Both the position numbers and the translations under genes were made by a program. The notes beneath the pieces were generated by a model. The model searched no databases. It was not told the DNA's origin and saw nothing but the letters and a program-made list of their open reading frames with translations. Positions 1-9,145 of a stretch of 64,000 nucleotides of DNA are shown here, in pieces; the stretch's first letter is position 1, and each line of letters starts with the position of its first letter. The DNA comes from Paenibacillus etheri (GTDB lineage: Bacteria; Bacillota; Bacilli; Paenibacillales; Paenibacillaceae): assembly GCF_001012825.1 (NCBI RefSeq), contig NZ_LCZJ02000016.1, positions 1 to 64,000 on the forward strand, written 5' to 3'.

Positions 1-66
1 ACCCCAACCCCAACCCCAACGGCAACACCAACACCAACACCAACGCCAACGCCAACCCCAACACCA
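1..66 (+). repeat. Thr-Pro linker-coding repeat
   Basis: Short degenerate ACN-CCN codon repeats encode a (Thr-Pro)n interdomain linker with one Thr-Ala unit. Such linkers join carbohydrate-binding and catalytic modules in secreted enzymes. The repeat starts at the window edge, so its full length is unknown. Confidence 0.9.
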
Positions 67-2868
67 GGGATGGTTTCAAATTTGGCGTTGAACAAAAGTA
101 TAACTGCATCGTCCTCTGTCTTTACCTTTGTGCAGACAAATGCGAATGACGGTGATGTAACCACTTATTGGGAGGGGGCAGGAGGAAGTTATCCGAATAC
201 ATTAACAGTTAATTTGGGCAGTAATGCCGATGTTACTTCGGTTGTACTCAAGCTGAATCCTACATCGGCCTGGTCGACACGTACTCAGACCATTCAAGTG
301 CTTGGGCATAATCAGAATACAACGGTCTTTACGAGTCTTGTGCCAGCGACCGTGTATACCTTTAATCCGGCAACCGGCAATACGGTGACGATTCCGGTAA
401 CGGCTACGGCTAGTGAATTGCAGCTAAAGATTACTACCAACTCTGGTTCAAGTGCTGGACAAATTGCTGAATTTCAGGTAATTGGTACACCATCTGAGAA
501 TCCAGATTTGACGGTGACTGCTCTTACATGGACTCCAACCTCTCCAATTGAGACGGATGCCATTACTCTTAATGCAATAGTTAAGAATGTCGGAACTCTA
601 GCATCAGCTGCAACTAATGTGAATTTTTATTTGGGCACTACACTTGTAGGTACTAGCCCAGTAGGTGCTTTAGCAGCTGGCGCATCAACGAGCGCATCTC
701 TTAATCTGGGCGCAAAAGATTCGGCAACCTACTCATTAAGTGCAAAGGTCGATGAGAATAATACAGTGATTGAATCGAATGAGGGAAATAATAGCTTCAC
801 TAGCCCGACTTCCCTTGTTATTGCACCTGTATCCAGTTCTGATCTGGTTGCTTCCTCCGTCAGTTGGACACCTGGAAATCCAGCAGGCGGCAACACTGTA
901 AGCTTCTCAATTGCCATTAAGAATCAAGGTACAGCAGCTTCCGCGAGTGGTGCGCATAACATAACTCTGACGGTTTTAGATGCTTCTACTAATGCGGTGG
1001 TTAAGACTCTAACGGGTACCTATAACGGCATGATCGCAAGTGGGGTAACCACAGCGCCTGTAGCTCTTGGCAATTGGACTGCAGGAAATGGCAAATATAC
1101 TGTGAAGAGTGAAATTGCAGTAGATGCTAATGAACTGCCTGTGAAACGGGCTAATAATATTCAGACGCAGTCACTGTTCATCGGTCGAGGTGCGAACATG
1201 CCTTACGACATGTATGAGGCTGAGGATGGAGTTATTGGCGGCGGGGCCGTGAAGCTTTCAGCCAACCGGACCATCGGCGATCCTGCAGGTGAGGCTTCAG
1301 GCAGAAGAGCAGTCACTCTGAACACCACAGCTAGCTATGTTGAATTCACGACAAAAGCCAGCACGAACACTCTGGTTACTCGTTTCTCGATTCCAGATTC
1401 AGCGAGTGGTGACGGCACAAATGCTACGCTTAACATCTATGTTAATGGTGTCTTTAGCAAAGCTATTAACTTAACCTCTAAATATGCATGGTTGTACGGT
1501 TCTGAGACAAGTCCTGGCAATTCGCCAAGCGCAGGTTCTCCACGGCATATTTATGATGAAGCTAACATTATGTTTGATAGCACCATTCCGGCAGGAAGTA
1601 CGATCCGTTTACAAAAAGATACAGCTAACACTTCTCAATACGCCATCGACTTCATCAGTCTAGAGCAGGTTTCACCGATTGCTAATCCAGATCCGGCTAA
1701 ATACACTGTTCCTGCTGGCTTCACACATCAGGATGTCCAAAATGCGCTTGATAAAGTGCGCATGGACACTACAGGAACTCTCGTAGGTGTCTATTTGCCA
1801 CCAGGCAACTATCAGACCTCTAACAAGTTTCAGGTCTATGGCAAGGCAGTGAAGGTTATTGGTGCGGGTCCTTGGTATACAAGGTTTATTGCTCCAACTA
1901 ACCAAGAGAATACTGACGTAGGATTCCGAGCCAGTGATACAGCGAATGGATCTACCTTTGCGAATTTCGCTTATTTCGGAAACTATACTTCTCGTATCGA
2001 TGGTCCTGGTAAAGTATTTGATTTCTCCAATGTGGCGAACATTACGATCGACAACATCTGGACTGAACATCAGGTATGTATGTACTGGGGAGCCAATACG
2101 GATAACATGGTGATTAAAAACTCCCGTATCCGTAACACCTTCGCTGATGGCATCAATATGACAAATGGCAGCACGAACAACCTCGTGTCCAATATTGAAG
2201 CACGGGCAACAGGTGATGACAGCTTTGCATTGTTCTCGGCGATTGATTCCGGCGGTGCAGATATGAAGGATAACATCTACGAGAACCTCACTTCCATCTT
2301 GACTTGGCGTGCTGCTGGTGTAGCTGTCTATGGGGGATACGCAAATACCTTCCGTAACATTTATATAGCGGATACACTTTGCTACTCCGGGATTACGATC
2401 AGCTCGTTAGACTTTGGGTATCCGATGAACGGCTTTGGAGCTTCACCGACTACGAATTTTGAGAATATTTCTATTGTTCGTGCAGGTGGGCATTTCTGGG
2501 GTGCGCAGACTTTCCCGGCGATCTGGGTATTCTCGGCCTCCAAGGTCTTCCAAGGTATCCGAGTCAATGATGTGGATATCATTGATCCGACCTATCATGG
2601 CATCATGTTCCAGACCAACTATGTAGGTTCCACTCCACAATTCCCAGTAACAGATACCATCTTTAATAATGTTACAATTACCGGTGCGCAGAAGAGCGGC
2701 GATGCTTTTGATAGTAAATCCGGGGTGGGTATCTGGGTGAATGAAGCTGCTGAGGCAGGTCAAGGTCCAGCCAGAGGTTCAGCAACCTTCAACAATCTGA
2801 AGATTACGAACACGGTAACGAATATTAAGAATAATACTTCTACTTTTACCATTAATGTAAATCCGTAA
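1..2868 (+). CDS. GH87 alpha-1,3-glucanase (mycodextranase), 3' part; 5' end outside window
   Basis: Secreted glycoside hydrolase predicted to cut alpha-1,3-glucan (mutan, fungal wall glucan). The reading frame is open from base 1, so the N-terminus lies upstream. Order seen: a Thr-Pro repeat linker (bases 1-66), a discoidin/CBM-like domain (NLALNKSITASSS), two CARDB-like beta domains, a CBM6/35-like segment (YEAEDGVIGGGAVKLS), then a right-handed beta-helix catalytic domain beginning near YTVPAGFTHQDVQNAL. Acidic motifs FADGINMTNGS and ARATGDDSFALF fit the GH87 catalytic acids. Known Bacillus/Paenibacillus enzymes such as Agl-KA have a similar modular order with a TP linker. Family assignment comes from recognition, not a search. 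A terminator follows closely, so this is the last gene of its unit. Confidence 0.85.
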   Translation, partial: TPTPTPTATPTPTPTPTPTPTPGMVSNLALNKSITASSSVFTFVQTNANDGDVTTYWEGAGGSYPNTLTVNLGSNADVTSVVLKLNPTSAWSTRTQTIQVLGHNQNTTVFTSLVPATVYTFNPATGNTVTIPVTATASELQLKITTNSGSSAGQIAEFQVIGTPSENPDLTVTALTWTPTSPIETDAITLNAIVKNVGTLASAATNVNFYLGTTLVGTSPVGALAAGASTSASLNLGAKDSATYSLSAKVDENNTVIESNEGNNSFTSPTSLVIAPVSSSDLVASSVSWTPGNPAGGNTVSFSIAIKNQGTAASASGAHNITLTVLDASTNAVVKTLTGTYNGMIASGVTTAPVALGNWTAGNGKYTVKSEIAVDANELPVKRANNIQTQSLFIGRGANMPYDMYEAEDGVIGGGAVKLSANRTIGDPAGEASGRRAVTLNTTASYVEFTTKASTNTLVTRFSIPDSASGDGTNATLNIYVNGVFSKAINLTSKYAWLYGSETSPGNSPSAGSPRHIYDEANIMFDSTIPAGSTIRLQKDTANTSQYAIDFISLEQVSPIANPDPAKYTVPAGFTHQDVQNALDKVRMDTTGTLVGVYLPPGNYQTSNKFQVYGKAVKVIGAGPWYTRFIAPTNQENTDVGFRASDTANGSTFANFAYFGNYTSRIDGPGKVFDFSNVANITIDNIWTEHQVCMYWGANTDNMVIKNSRIRNTFADGINMTNGSTNNLVSNIEARATGDDSFALFSAIDSGGADMKDNIYENLTSILTWRAAGVAVYGGYANTFRNIYIADTLCYSGITISSLDFGYPMNGFGASPTTNFENISIVRAGGHFWGAQTFPAIWVFSASKVFQGIRVNDVDIIDPTYHGIMFQTNYVGSTPQFPVTDTIFNNVTITGAQKSGDAFDSKSGVGIWVNEAAEAGQGPARGSATFNNLKITNTVTNIKNNTSTFTINVNP

Positions 2869-2895
2869 ACTTTAGATCAGTTCTGTTATGAAGAT

Positions 2896-2933
2896 GAAGC
2901 CGCCTACCCATAAGTATGGGAGGCGGCTTTTTA
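2896..2933 (+). terminator. Rho-independent terminator after the GH87 gene
   Basis: AGCCGCCTACCCA pairs with TGGGAGGCGGCT across a short loop and is followed by a T run. Confidence 0.9.
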
Positions 2934-3023
2934 TGGTGGGGAGACTGAAAGTTCCAGAATCGACAGGAGATGCCACTCAAGTTACAATGAAGGGTATGTA
3001 AAGTAATGAAGGAGGTTCTATAT

Positions 3024-3944
3024 ATGACTCCCCTAGTTGTTAATAATATAACTGAGCTGATTGGAAATACACCGGTTGTGCGACTAAATCGGTTGACCAC
3101 CGCCCAAGATGCAGAACTATATGTGAAGCTGGAACGCTTCAATCCCAGTGGCAGTGTAAAGGATAGAGCAGCTTATAATCTGATCCTGCAAGCAGAAATA
3201 GCCGGGCTGCTGAAGCCCGGAGGGACCATTATAGAGCCGACAAGCGGAAATACAGGCATTGGATTGGCTATGAATGCCGCTGCAAAAGGCTATAAAGCGA
3301 TTCTTGTCATGCCTGACAATATGACGAAGGAACGAATCAATATTCTAAAGGCTTATGGCGCTGAAGTTGTGCTGACTCCTGCAGCGGAGCGGATGCCGGG
3401 AGCTATTGCAAAAGCAATTACGCTAGGGAAAGAAGTGGCTAACAGCTTTATTCCACAACAATTCGAGAATAAAGCGAACCCTGACATACACCGAACAACG
3501 ACAGCTCTTGAAATTATGGAGCAAATGGAAGGGAAGCTGGACGTGTTCGTTGCTTCTTCAGGAACAGGTGGTACGATAACTGGAACTGGGGAAGTGTTAC
3601 GTGAGCATCTTCCAGATATTCGTATTCTAGTTGTTGAGCCGCAGGGCTCACCAGTGTTATCCGGTGGAAAGCCTGGACCGCATAAGCTGGTTGGAACCAG
3701 TCCGGGCTTTATACCCGCCATTCTGAATACGAGGGTCTACGATGAAATTGTTCAAGTTTCGGATGACGATGCTCTGAATACCGTGAGAATGCTGGCAGCA
3801 CAGGAAGGGATTCTGCTTGGCCCATCAGGTGGTGCCGCAGTATGGACAGCATTGGAGGAAGCACGGCGCCTCGGGGCCGGCAAGCGAGTACTATGTATTG
3901 CACCTGATGCGGGGGAACGTTACCTGAGCATGGGAATATTCTAA
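3024..3944 (+). CDS. cysK: Cysteine synthase (O-acetylserine sulfhydrylase)
   Basis: PLP enzyme making L-cysteine from O-acetylserine and sulfide in the cytosol. Family motifs are all visible: NPSGSVKDRAA with the PLP lysine at about residue 46, the asparagine/substrate loop TSGNTGIG, the phosphate-binding loop GTGGTITGTGE, and the C-terminal GPSGGAAV. At about 306 residues it has normal family length. I chose the ATG at 3024 because an AAGGAGG site at 3009-3015 sits just before it; the in-frame ATG at 3006 overlaps that site. The next gene, a lipoprotein, starts 20 bases after the stop, so they may share a transcript. No other cysteine or methionine genes are adjacent, so it may be one of several paralogues. 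Confidence 0.93.
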   Translation: MTPLVVNNITELIGNTPVVRLNRLTTAQDAELYVKLERFNPSGSVKDRAAYNLILQAEIAGLLKPGGTIIEPTSGNTGIGLAMNAAAKGYKAILVMPDNMTKERINILKAYGAEVVLTPAAERMPGAIAKAITLGKEVANSFIPQQFENKANPDIHRTTTALEIMEQMEGKLDVFVASSGTGGTITGTGEVLREHLPDIRILVVEPQGSPVLSGGKPGPHKLVGTSPGFIPAILNTRVYDEIVQVSDDDALNTVRMLAAQEGILLGPSGGAAVWTALEEARRLGAGKRVLCIAPDAGERYLSMGIF

Positions 3945-3964
3945 CTTCGTTTGGAGGAATAAGA

Positions 3965-4924
3965 ATGAATAAGCTCATGGTAAGTTTCTTTATTGTTCTT
4001 ATGTTGGTGGGTTGTTCCAGCAACAACTCTTTGACCAGTGATGGCAATCATGCTGAGTCTATACCGGAAAAAAGTGCGGAAACTGTACTGCCTTCGCCAA
4101 CGCTTCCTCCAAGCGCAGAGCCATTACCAACTCCAAGCATGGAGAAGACTGAAGCTTATCTAGATACTGAGAAGCTGAAGATGAATTTTGGCTTTGCGGA
4201 TGCAGAGGGGCGGAATATTCTAGTCACCGGGCATGAAAAAGGGCTGGATCAAGAGATGGCACAATTAAATGAGGCTATTGGTGATCAGGGGAATGTGTTA
4301 AAGGTTAAATTTAATAAATGGCAGGATGGAACAGAGAACAGCAATGGCCGGGAGATGGCACATAATCTTGTGAATCTGGCGGGTTATCTTTTTACGGTGG
4401 AAGAGGCAAATGCGACCCCGGATGAAACCTACTATTTGACGGATCAAAAAGACTTTAAGGTTGATGCGCTTTTGCCTATTGAATCTTTAGAGGGTCAAGA
4501 AGCTTTGTCTACTGTGGAAGAAAGTGTTCATCAGCGTATTATAGAGACGAAAAAACGTGAAATTCAGAAAATATGGAAGCTGGCAGACCTATCTACAGAT
4601 CGGCAGCTGTATCTCGTTCAATTCGTAAGGCTGGATCAGGATATGTTATTTAGTCTCGTCTGGAAAGAAAAAGATAAATTTACCTTCATGGACTATCCAG
4701 CGGTGATTCAAGGAGATGAATATTCAGTCTGGCGGGTGGATGATGGCGGAGAGGTTATGCCTGAAATGTTCTCCATCCTTTTTGCTGCTGAAACCTCAGA
4801 AGGGCCACTACTCGGCCTAAATTGGTGGGGGTCAGAGGGAGTAAATACGTTTTTTCTGAAAAAAGAAGGAGATTCGTTTAAAGAAATGGACATCCAATAT
4901 GGGCGTTATACTTCACCACTTTAG
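3965..4924 (+). CDS. Hypothetical lipoprotein
   Basis: Not recognised beyond being an exported lipoprotein. The N-terminus has a short signal peptide ending in a lipobox (LVGC, about residues 14-17), followed by a low-complexity Ser/Pro/Thr linker and then a mixed alpha/beta region of about 260 residues with many charged residues and a C-terminal WWGSEG segment. A GGAGGAAT site precedes the ATG. The gene lies 20 bases after cysK. It would be anchored on the outer face of the membrane. No catalytic motif was found. Confidence 0.8.
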   Translation: MNKLMVSFFIVLMLVGCSSNNSLTSDGNHAESIPEKSAETVLPSPTLPPSAEPLPTPSMEKTEAYLDTEKLKMNFGFADAEGRNILVTGHEKGLDQEMAQLNEAIGDQGNVLKVKFNKWQDGTENSNGREMAHNLVNLAGYLFTVEEANATPDETYYLTDQKDFKVDALLPIESLEGQEALSTVEESVHQRIIETKKREIQKIWKLADLSTDRQLYLVQFVRLDQDMLFSLVWKEKDKFTFMDYPAVIQGDEYSVWRVDDGGEVMPEMFSILFAAETSEGPLLGLNWWGSEGVNTFFLKKEGDSFKEMDIQYGRYTSPL

Positions 4925-4957
4925 GTGAAACTTCGCAGTAAAAGTAGAAATGATTTG

Positions 4958-4985
4958 GGTGCATCACGAGATGTATCTTTTTTTT
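4958..4985 (+). terminator. Probable terminator
   Basis: A short hairpin (TGCATC/GATGTA) is followed by eight T residues, after the lipoprotein gene and before the kinase gene. The stem is short, so support is moderate. Confidence 0.55.
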
Positions 4986-5131
4986 GCTACAATATAAGAA
5001 AGCTTGCTTATGATATTATAAATGTCAGAAATCACCTTTTAAAATACTTAATTTTGTAACATTAATGAATCTATATAGCCCGATCGAGTCATGTAGCTTA
5101 GATGAGACGGTGATAATGTTAAGCATAAGAT

Positions 5132-5989
5132 GTGCAGGAGGGGACGGCAACGTATAAACAAATAAAGTATATGATCCTGTTACTGCCAACGCTAATGGTG
5201 GGGATCTGGGAGATTGTGCGTCACCAGTTTCTAATGCCTTATATTTCTATGGATTTGGGGAACTATTTGACGCCAGTTCTGGTGTTTTTAGTTAGTCTTG
5301 TGTTGCTCGTCCCTTTGTTCTCTCTTATGGAGCGGAATCAGCGGGAGCTGGAGCAGGAACGTGCGCTTAAAGATGCAATGAAGGCTCGGGAAGGACTTGC
5401 CAAGGAACTGCATGATGGGATGGCGCAATCTTTGTTTCTCTTATCTGTCAAAATTGACCGACTAGAAGCAAGCCGCAAGAATGGTGAAGTCAGTGAGGAA
5501 AATGTGGATCAGATCAAAAAGACGGTCCATGAGGTGAACCGTTATGTGCGGCAGGCCATTGTCAATCTGAAGATTCCGGTCTCAGAGCAGAGTTCTTTTT
5601 CATTAGAACAGTCGGTAAAAGATCAGCTAGCCCAGATGGCAAATGAGATTATGATCGAAGCCTCTCTCGATTGGAGCCTGCAAGATGATGCGCTTCCCCC
5701 TTCGGAGAAATCAGAGTTGTTATCCTGTATTCGCGAAGCGATCATTAATGTCCGTAAGCATACACGAGCGGGACTTGTTTCAATTACTGGCACTGGCGAT
5801 GAGAAGAGCTGGAGAGTAGTTGTTGCAGACAATGGAGAAGGATTTCAGCATGATCCTTTTGAAGTAAGTGGCAGCTACGGACTTCAGATCATGAAGGAAC
5901 GTGTCGAGGGGATGGGATGGAAGCTTAGACTGATATCTGGTGACACAGGCACCCAGGTTGAAATTACGAAGGGGGGTGTCAGTCCATGA
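5132..5989 (+). CDS. Sensor histidine kinase, NarL/DesK type
   Basis: Membrane kinase of a two-component system. Two hydrophobic segments lie in about the first 65 residues (ILLLPTLMVGIW and LTPVLVFLVSLVLLVPL) with almost no extracellular loop, so the signal is probably sensed in the membrane or cytosol. A HisKA_3 box follows with phospho-acceptor His at about residue 94 (KELHDGMAQ), then HATPase_c with EAIINVRKH, DNGEGF and GSYGLQIMKERV. The start is uncertain: the GTG at 5132 gives the longest product but has a weak upstream ribosome site, while an AGGAGGGG lies inside the frame at 5137-5144. The stop overlaps the regulator start by four bases (ATGA), so the two are translationally coupled. 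Confidence 0.87.
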   Translation: MQEGTATYKQIKYMILLLPTLMVGIWEIVRHQFLMPYISMDLGNYLTPVLVFLVSLVLLVPLFSLMERNQRELEQERALKDAMKAREGLAKELHDGMAQSLFLLSVKIDRLEASRKNGEVSEENVDQIKKTVHEVNRYVRQAIVNLKIPVSEQSSFSLEQSVKDQLAQMANEIMIEASLDWSLQDDALPPSEKSELLSCIREAIINVRKHTRAGLVSITGTGDEKSWRVVVADNGEGFQHDPFEVSGSYGLQIMKERVEGMGWKLRLISGDTGTQVEITKGGVSP

Positions 5990-6651
5990 GCCGATACCGG
6001 GTTTTAGTTGTGGATGATCATGTGCATGCACGTGAAGCGATGTGTGAGATTTTGTCCATGGATGATAGTTTTGAGGTCGTCGGTGTGGTGGAGAGTGGTG
6101 CTGAGGCGATCGCTTTCACAGCGCAATGGATGCCCGATCTCATCCTAATCGACATTCAAATGCCGGTGATGGACGGTTTGGAGACTACTCGCCGGATCAA
6201 GCAGGAATATCCCTATGTCAAAATCGTTATCGTTACGGTATCGGACGAGATTTCCCATCTCCTCGAAGCGCTAAAGCAAGGAGCACAGGGGTATTTGCTA
6301 AAGAATTTGGCACCTTCCACCTGGATTCAATATTTGCAGGCCATTGTTAATGAAGAAGCACCGCTTAGTCGGGAGCTAGCTTTTCAAATCTTGAAGGAGT
6401 TCACCGTACCTTCTGTAACGGATGAAGGGGAGTCGTTGACGGCAAGAGAGAAAGAAATTTTAAGCTGTGTATCTTCTGGATCAAAAAACAAGGAGATTGC
6501 AGTGAGCTTGGGGATTTCGGAGCATACCGTAAAAAACCATTTGAAGAACATCCTCCAAAAGCTGCAACTCCAAAACCGAACGCAGCTGACACGTTATGCC
6601 TTGGAGCAAGGGCTTGCTTCGCGTAAACGGGATTTTCCCAAGGATATATAG
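5986..6651 (+). CDS. Response regulator, NarL/FixJ (LuxR-HTH) family
   Basis: Cytosolic partner of the kinase just upstream. The receiver domain shows the acidic pair VVDDH, the phospho-acceptor Asp at about residue 56 (LILIDIQMP) and the conserved Lys in GYLLKN. The C-terminal LuxR helix-turn-helix has LTAREKEIL, NKEIAVSLGISEHTVKNHLKNIL. It starts within the ATGA overlap with the kinase stop. The YcnI-like gene begins 52 bases downstream with its own ribosome site, so this pair could control that gene; that is inference from position only. Confidence 0.92.
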   Translation: MSRYRVLVVDDHVHAREAMCEILSMDDSFEVVGVVESGAEAIAFTAQWMPDLILIDIQMPVMDGLETTRRIKQEYPYVKIVIVTVSDEISHLLEALKQGAQGYLLKNLAPSTWIQYLQAIVNEEAPLSRELAFQILKEFTVPSVTDEGESLTAREKEILSCVSSGSKNKEIAVSLGISEHTVKNHLKNILQKLQLQNRTQLTRYALEQGLASRKRDFPKDI

Positions 6652-6703
6652 TGGGTTGTTAAATGACAAAATTTATGTGATTACTTATGAGAAGGGACTA
6701 ACT

Positions 6704-7351
6704 ATGAACAGATTATCTCGCAAAATAATGACTCTATTCGTACCAGCTGCCGCAATACTACTGCTGTTCGCAGCCGTGGCTAGCGCGCATGTAACTGTGG
6801 CACCAGCACAATCTAGCACGGGGGCATGGGAGACCTATACATTAAAGGTTCCTTCGGAAAAAGACGTTGCCACTGTACAGGTTGATCTAAGAGTTCCAGC
6901 AGGTGCAGAGTTTAAACAATATGAGGCTACACCCGGATGGGATGTTACCATTGAGGGGAATAAGGTTAGCTGGATAGCTAATGGTGAGGGCATTCAGAAG
7001 GGGCAATTCCAACGCTTCTACTTTACGGCCAAGAACCCTGATGCCGCTGGCGACATTGCATGGGATGCTTATCAACACTACGCCGATGGAAGCTTGGTGC
7101 AATGGTCGGGTGAGGCTGGAACAGAGAATCCGCATTCTATTACTTCAATTGTACAAGCCTCCGGAGGGGATGAACATTCTCACGGTTCCAATGTCAAGAG
7201 CGATTCCATGAGCATGGAAGAGCATAATGCTATCATGAAAGATGAGGAAAAATCAAACAGTGTCAACCCAATGGTCTACATCGCAGTCGGGATATCTTTA
7301 CTAGCCTTTCTAATAGCGGCTATAAGTATATTGCGCGGGCGGAAAGAGTAG
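6704..7351 (+). CDS. ycnI: YcnI-like copper-binding membrane protein (DUF1775)
   Basis: Exported protein with a signal peptide ending at about residue 26 (AAVASA) so that the mature chain would begin with His (HVTVAP). In the Bacillus YcnI family the N-terminal His forms a mono-histidine copper site with a conserved Trp and an acid. The extracellular YcnI beta domain is followed by a His/Met-rich spacer (DEHSHGSNVKSDSMSMEEH) and one C-terminal membrane helix with a positive tail. The start at 6704 is set by GAGAAGGGA upstream; the longer frame from 6596 lies inside the regulator gene. In B. subtilis ycnI sits with the copper importer ycnJ and repressor ycnK; neither is here, and instead a two-component system precedes it. 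A strong terminator follows. Confidence 0.88.
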   Translation: MNRLSRKIMTLFVPAAAILLLFAAVASAHVTVAPAQSSTGAWETYTLKVPSEKDVATVQVDLRVPAGAEFKQYEATPGWDVTIEGNKVSWIANGEGIQKGQFQRFYFTAKNPDAAGDIAWDAYQHYADGSLVQWSGEAGTENPHSITSIVQASGGDEHSHGSNVKSDSMSMEEHNAIMKDEEKSNSVNPMVYIAVGISLLAFLIAAISILRGRKE

Positions 7352-7369
7352 AAAAAAGTTTGATCTTAT

Positions 7370-7416
7370 AACTGTGAACAGTTTCGAGTGAAGTATGAAA
7401 CTGTTCACAGTTTTTT
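7370..7416 (+). terminator. Rho-independent terminator after ycnI
   Basis: AACTGTGAACAGTTTC pairs with GAAACTGTTCACAGTT, followed by a T run. The stem is about 16 bp and perfect. Confidence 0.93.
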
Positions 7417-7526
7417 GTATGTGGAGATTTGGGCAATACGATCTTTAAGGGAAAGTAATTAGCCCCGTCAATAAACTACGGAAGCATCTTTTTTGATTTT
7501 TTTTGTAGTAATAACTTTTTATTTAT

Positions 7527-9116
7527 CTATAACCGTTTCCGCTTATAGAAGGTCACAAAGATTGCGGTTAGTAGTAGGAGAAGTATCGCGACCCCAGTAG
7601 TGATGGCTTCACTCGTGTTTCCTTTTTGCTGCAAAGCGCCACCCATGCCGCCACCGCCAGGCCCATTTTCACCTTCAGGGATAGTTGGTCCACCCATGGC
7701 ACCCGGTGCCCCGCCAGGCCCGCCGATGAATCCACCCTGAGCGGCTTGCGCGTCAGTATTGGTTTGTTCACCTTGAGTAACACCACCAAAGCCACCGCCG
7801 CCCATGCCACCACCCATACCGCTTCCCGATCCGTCACCGGAGGAAGGGGTGATGCTATCGAGCTGCTGCTGGAGATTATTCGCCATGTTCGACATGAAGG
7901 TCTTAACAGACTTAATCCCTTCTTCATACTGCTCGAAGGTGTAGAAGGCAGATGGATCCGCTTTGACATAGCTGGAAATCATCGTGTCCAGCTCATCCAT
8001 CCGAGCTTGGAACGTGTCGTCCGCTAGAAAGCTATTTATCATCTCGCTGACAATCTCGTGATATTTCGCTTTGTATTCGTCGTTAGCAAGTAGCTTCGCG
8101 ATCAGAGGACGTTCAGCCAGCGCGCCTTGTGTAGGCTCGTCAATCAGCACGTCTGCGCTGCCCATGCCGCCAAAAGCCATATTATAATCCCACGGCAGGA
8201 TCGAGAAGACGCCTTCGTCTTCATATAAGTAATAATTTTGTTTATTACCACCTAAATAACTGTCCATATTTGCCGTGACCGCATTTAGAGCGATATACTT
8301 CAGCGATTCCTCTACGTCGATGTATTTTTCATAATCGGTGCCGTTATTAAGCTCATTTAGCATATCAATCAGAATATCATCGTTGGATTTTGCTGATTTC
8401 ATAACTAGTCCGGTATAGAGAGAGGGATCATCACCAAGCCAAGTCAAGTCACTGCCCTGACCGGTCATTTCCCCTTTATAAAGTGCGCCGTAAGAGTTTC
8501 CGAAGTTACGTTCCAGATAAGCATCGCCGATCTGTTCCACCGCGAGGTAGAAGCCCTTCAGTTCATCGTTGACGTATACATTAACGAAGGAATATTTCGG
8601 CGTCGGAAGTCCGACACTTTCAGCGAGCTCATAGGTCAGAAATTCACACATATAAGAAGCATCGCTGTAATTGTTATTCAGGTTGATCTTAGTGATGCCG
8701 AATAAATTCTGGTTCACATATTCATCAAAAGAAATTTTGAAGCTGTAACGGTCAGAATCTGTCATCTGCACTACACTTCTGAGGCTAAGATTCCCTTTGG
8801 TCCGAACAGCTACGTTATCGAATTTAATGCCGTTGTACTCAACCGATGCGGTTTTATATTCTTCCGCGCTGGCATTATCCAGCATATCATGGAAATCATC
8901 CGGGTCCAAAGTGATTTTGACATCAACGACCTCGTCTTTTGGAAAGACCTGCTCGTCTAGACTTTTCTCGTCGCTCGAGACTTTCTTATCCTGAGAATCT
9001 GTTGCAGTTGCAGTTTCGTTTGTTGCAGACGGACTTGCGTTCTGGCACCCAGCTACGGCGATGACCAGAAGCAGGCAACAAAGACTAAGCAGGATAGACT
9101 TACCTCTTGCTTTCAT
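7527..9116 (-). CDS. CotH-family lipoprotein (kinase-like fold)
   Basis: CotH domain protein, related to spore-coat kinase CotH, but exported: it has a signal peptide with lipobox AVAGC near residue 23. The CotH domain spans about residues 55-400, with VRTKGNLSLR, KINLNNNYSDASYMCEFL, VEQIGDAYLERNF, KQNYYLYEDEGVFSILPWDYNMAFG as visible conserved blocks. A Gly-rich, low-complexity spacer (GMGGGMGGGGFGG and more) leads to a C-terminal membrane helix and basic tail. I prefer the ATG at 9116, spaced well from AAAGGCGG, over the GTG at 9125. It is the third gene of a VTC / DUF4956 / CotH operon seen in many Bacillota. Kinase activity is not proved by what I can see. Confidence 0.85.
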   Translation of the reverse strand: MKARGKSILLSLCCLLLVIAVAGCQNASPSATNETATATDSQDKKVSSDEKSLDEQVFPKDEVVDVKITLDPDDFHDMLDNASAEEYKTASVEYNGIKFDNVAVRTKGNLSLRSVVQMTDSDRYSFKISFDEYVNQNLFGITKINLNNNYSDASYMCEFLTYELAESVGLPTPKYSFVNVYVNDELKGFYLAVEQIGDAYLERNFGNSYGALYKGEMTGQGSDLTWLGDDPSLYTGLVMKSAKSNDDILIDMLNELNNGTDYEKYIDVEESLKYIALNAVTANMDSYLGGNKQNYYLYEDEGVFSILPWDYNMAFGGMGSADVLIDEPTQGALAERPLIAKLLANDEYKAKYHEIVSEMINSFLADDTFQARMDELDTMISSYVKADPSAFYTFEQYEEGIKSVKTFMSNMANNLQQQLDSITPSSGDGSGSGMGGGMGGGGFGGVTQGEQTNTDAQAAQGGFIGGPGGAPGAMGGPTIPEGENGPGGGGMGGALQQKGNTSEAITTGVAILLLLLTAIFVTFYKRKRL

Positions 9117-9145
9117 CTGGGGCACCGCCTTTCATCTTATAATGT

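Noticed and set aside
1-66. Tandem repeat as a possible CRISPR or origin iteron
   Set aside because: The units are too short and encode an in-frame Thr-Pro linker.
1672-2763. Leftward frames inside the GH87 gene
   Set aside because: Shadow frames of a conserved beta-helix enzyme.
7626-8027. 133-codon frame opposite the CotH gene
   Set aside because: Arises from the antisense of the Gly-rich spacer and CotH coding sequence; no ribosome site or family.
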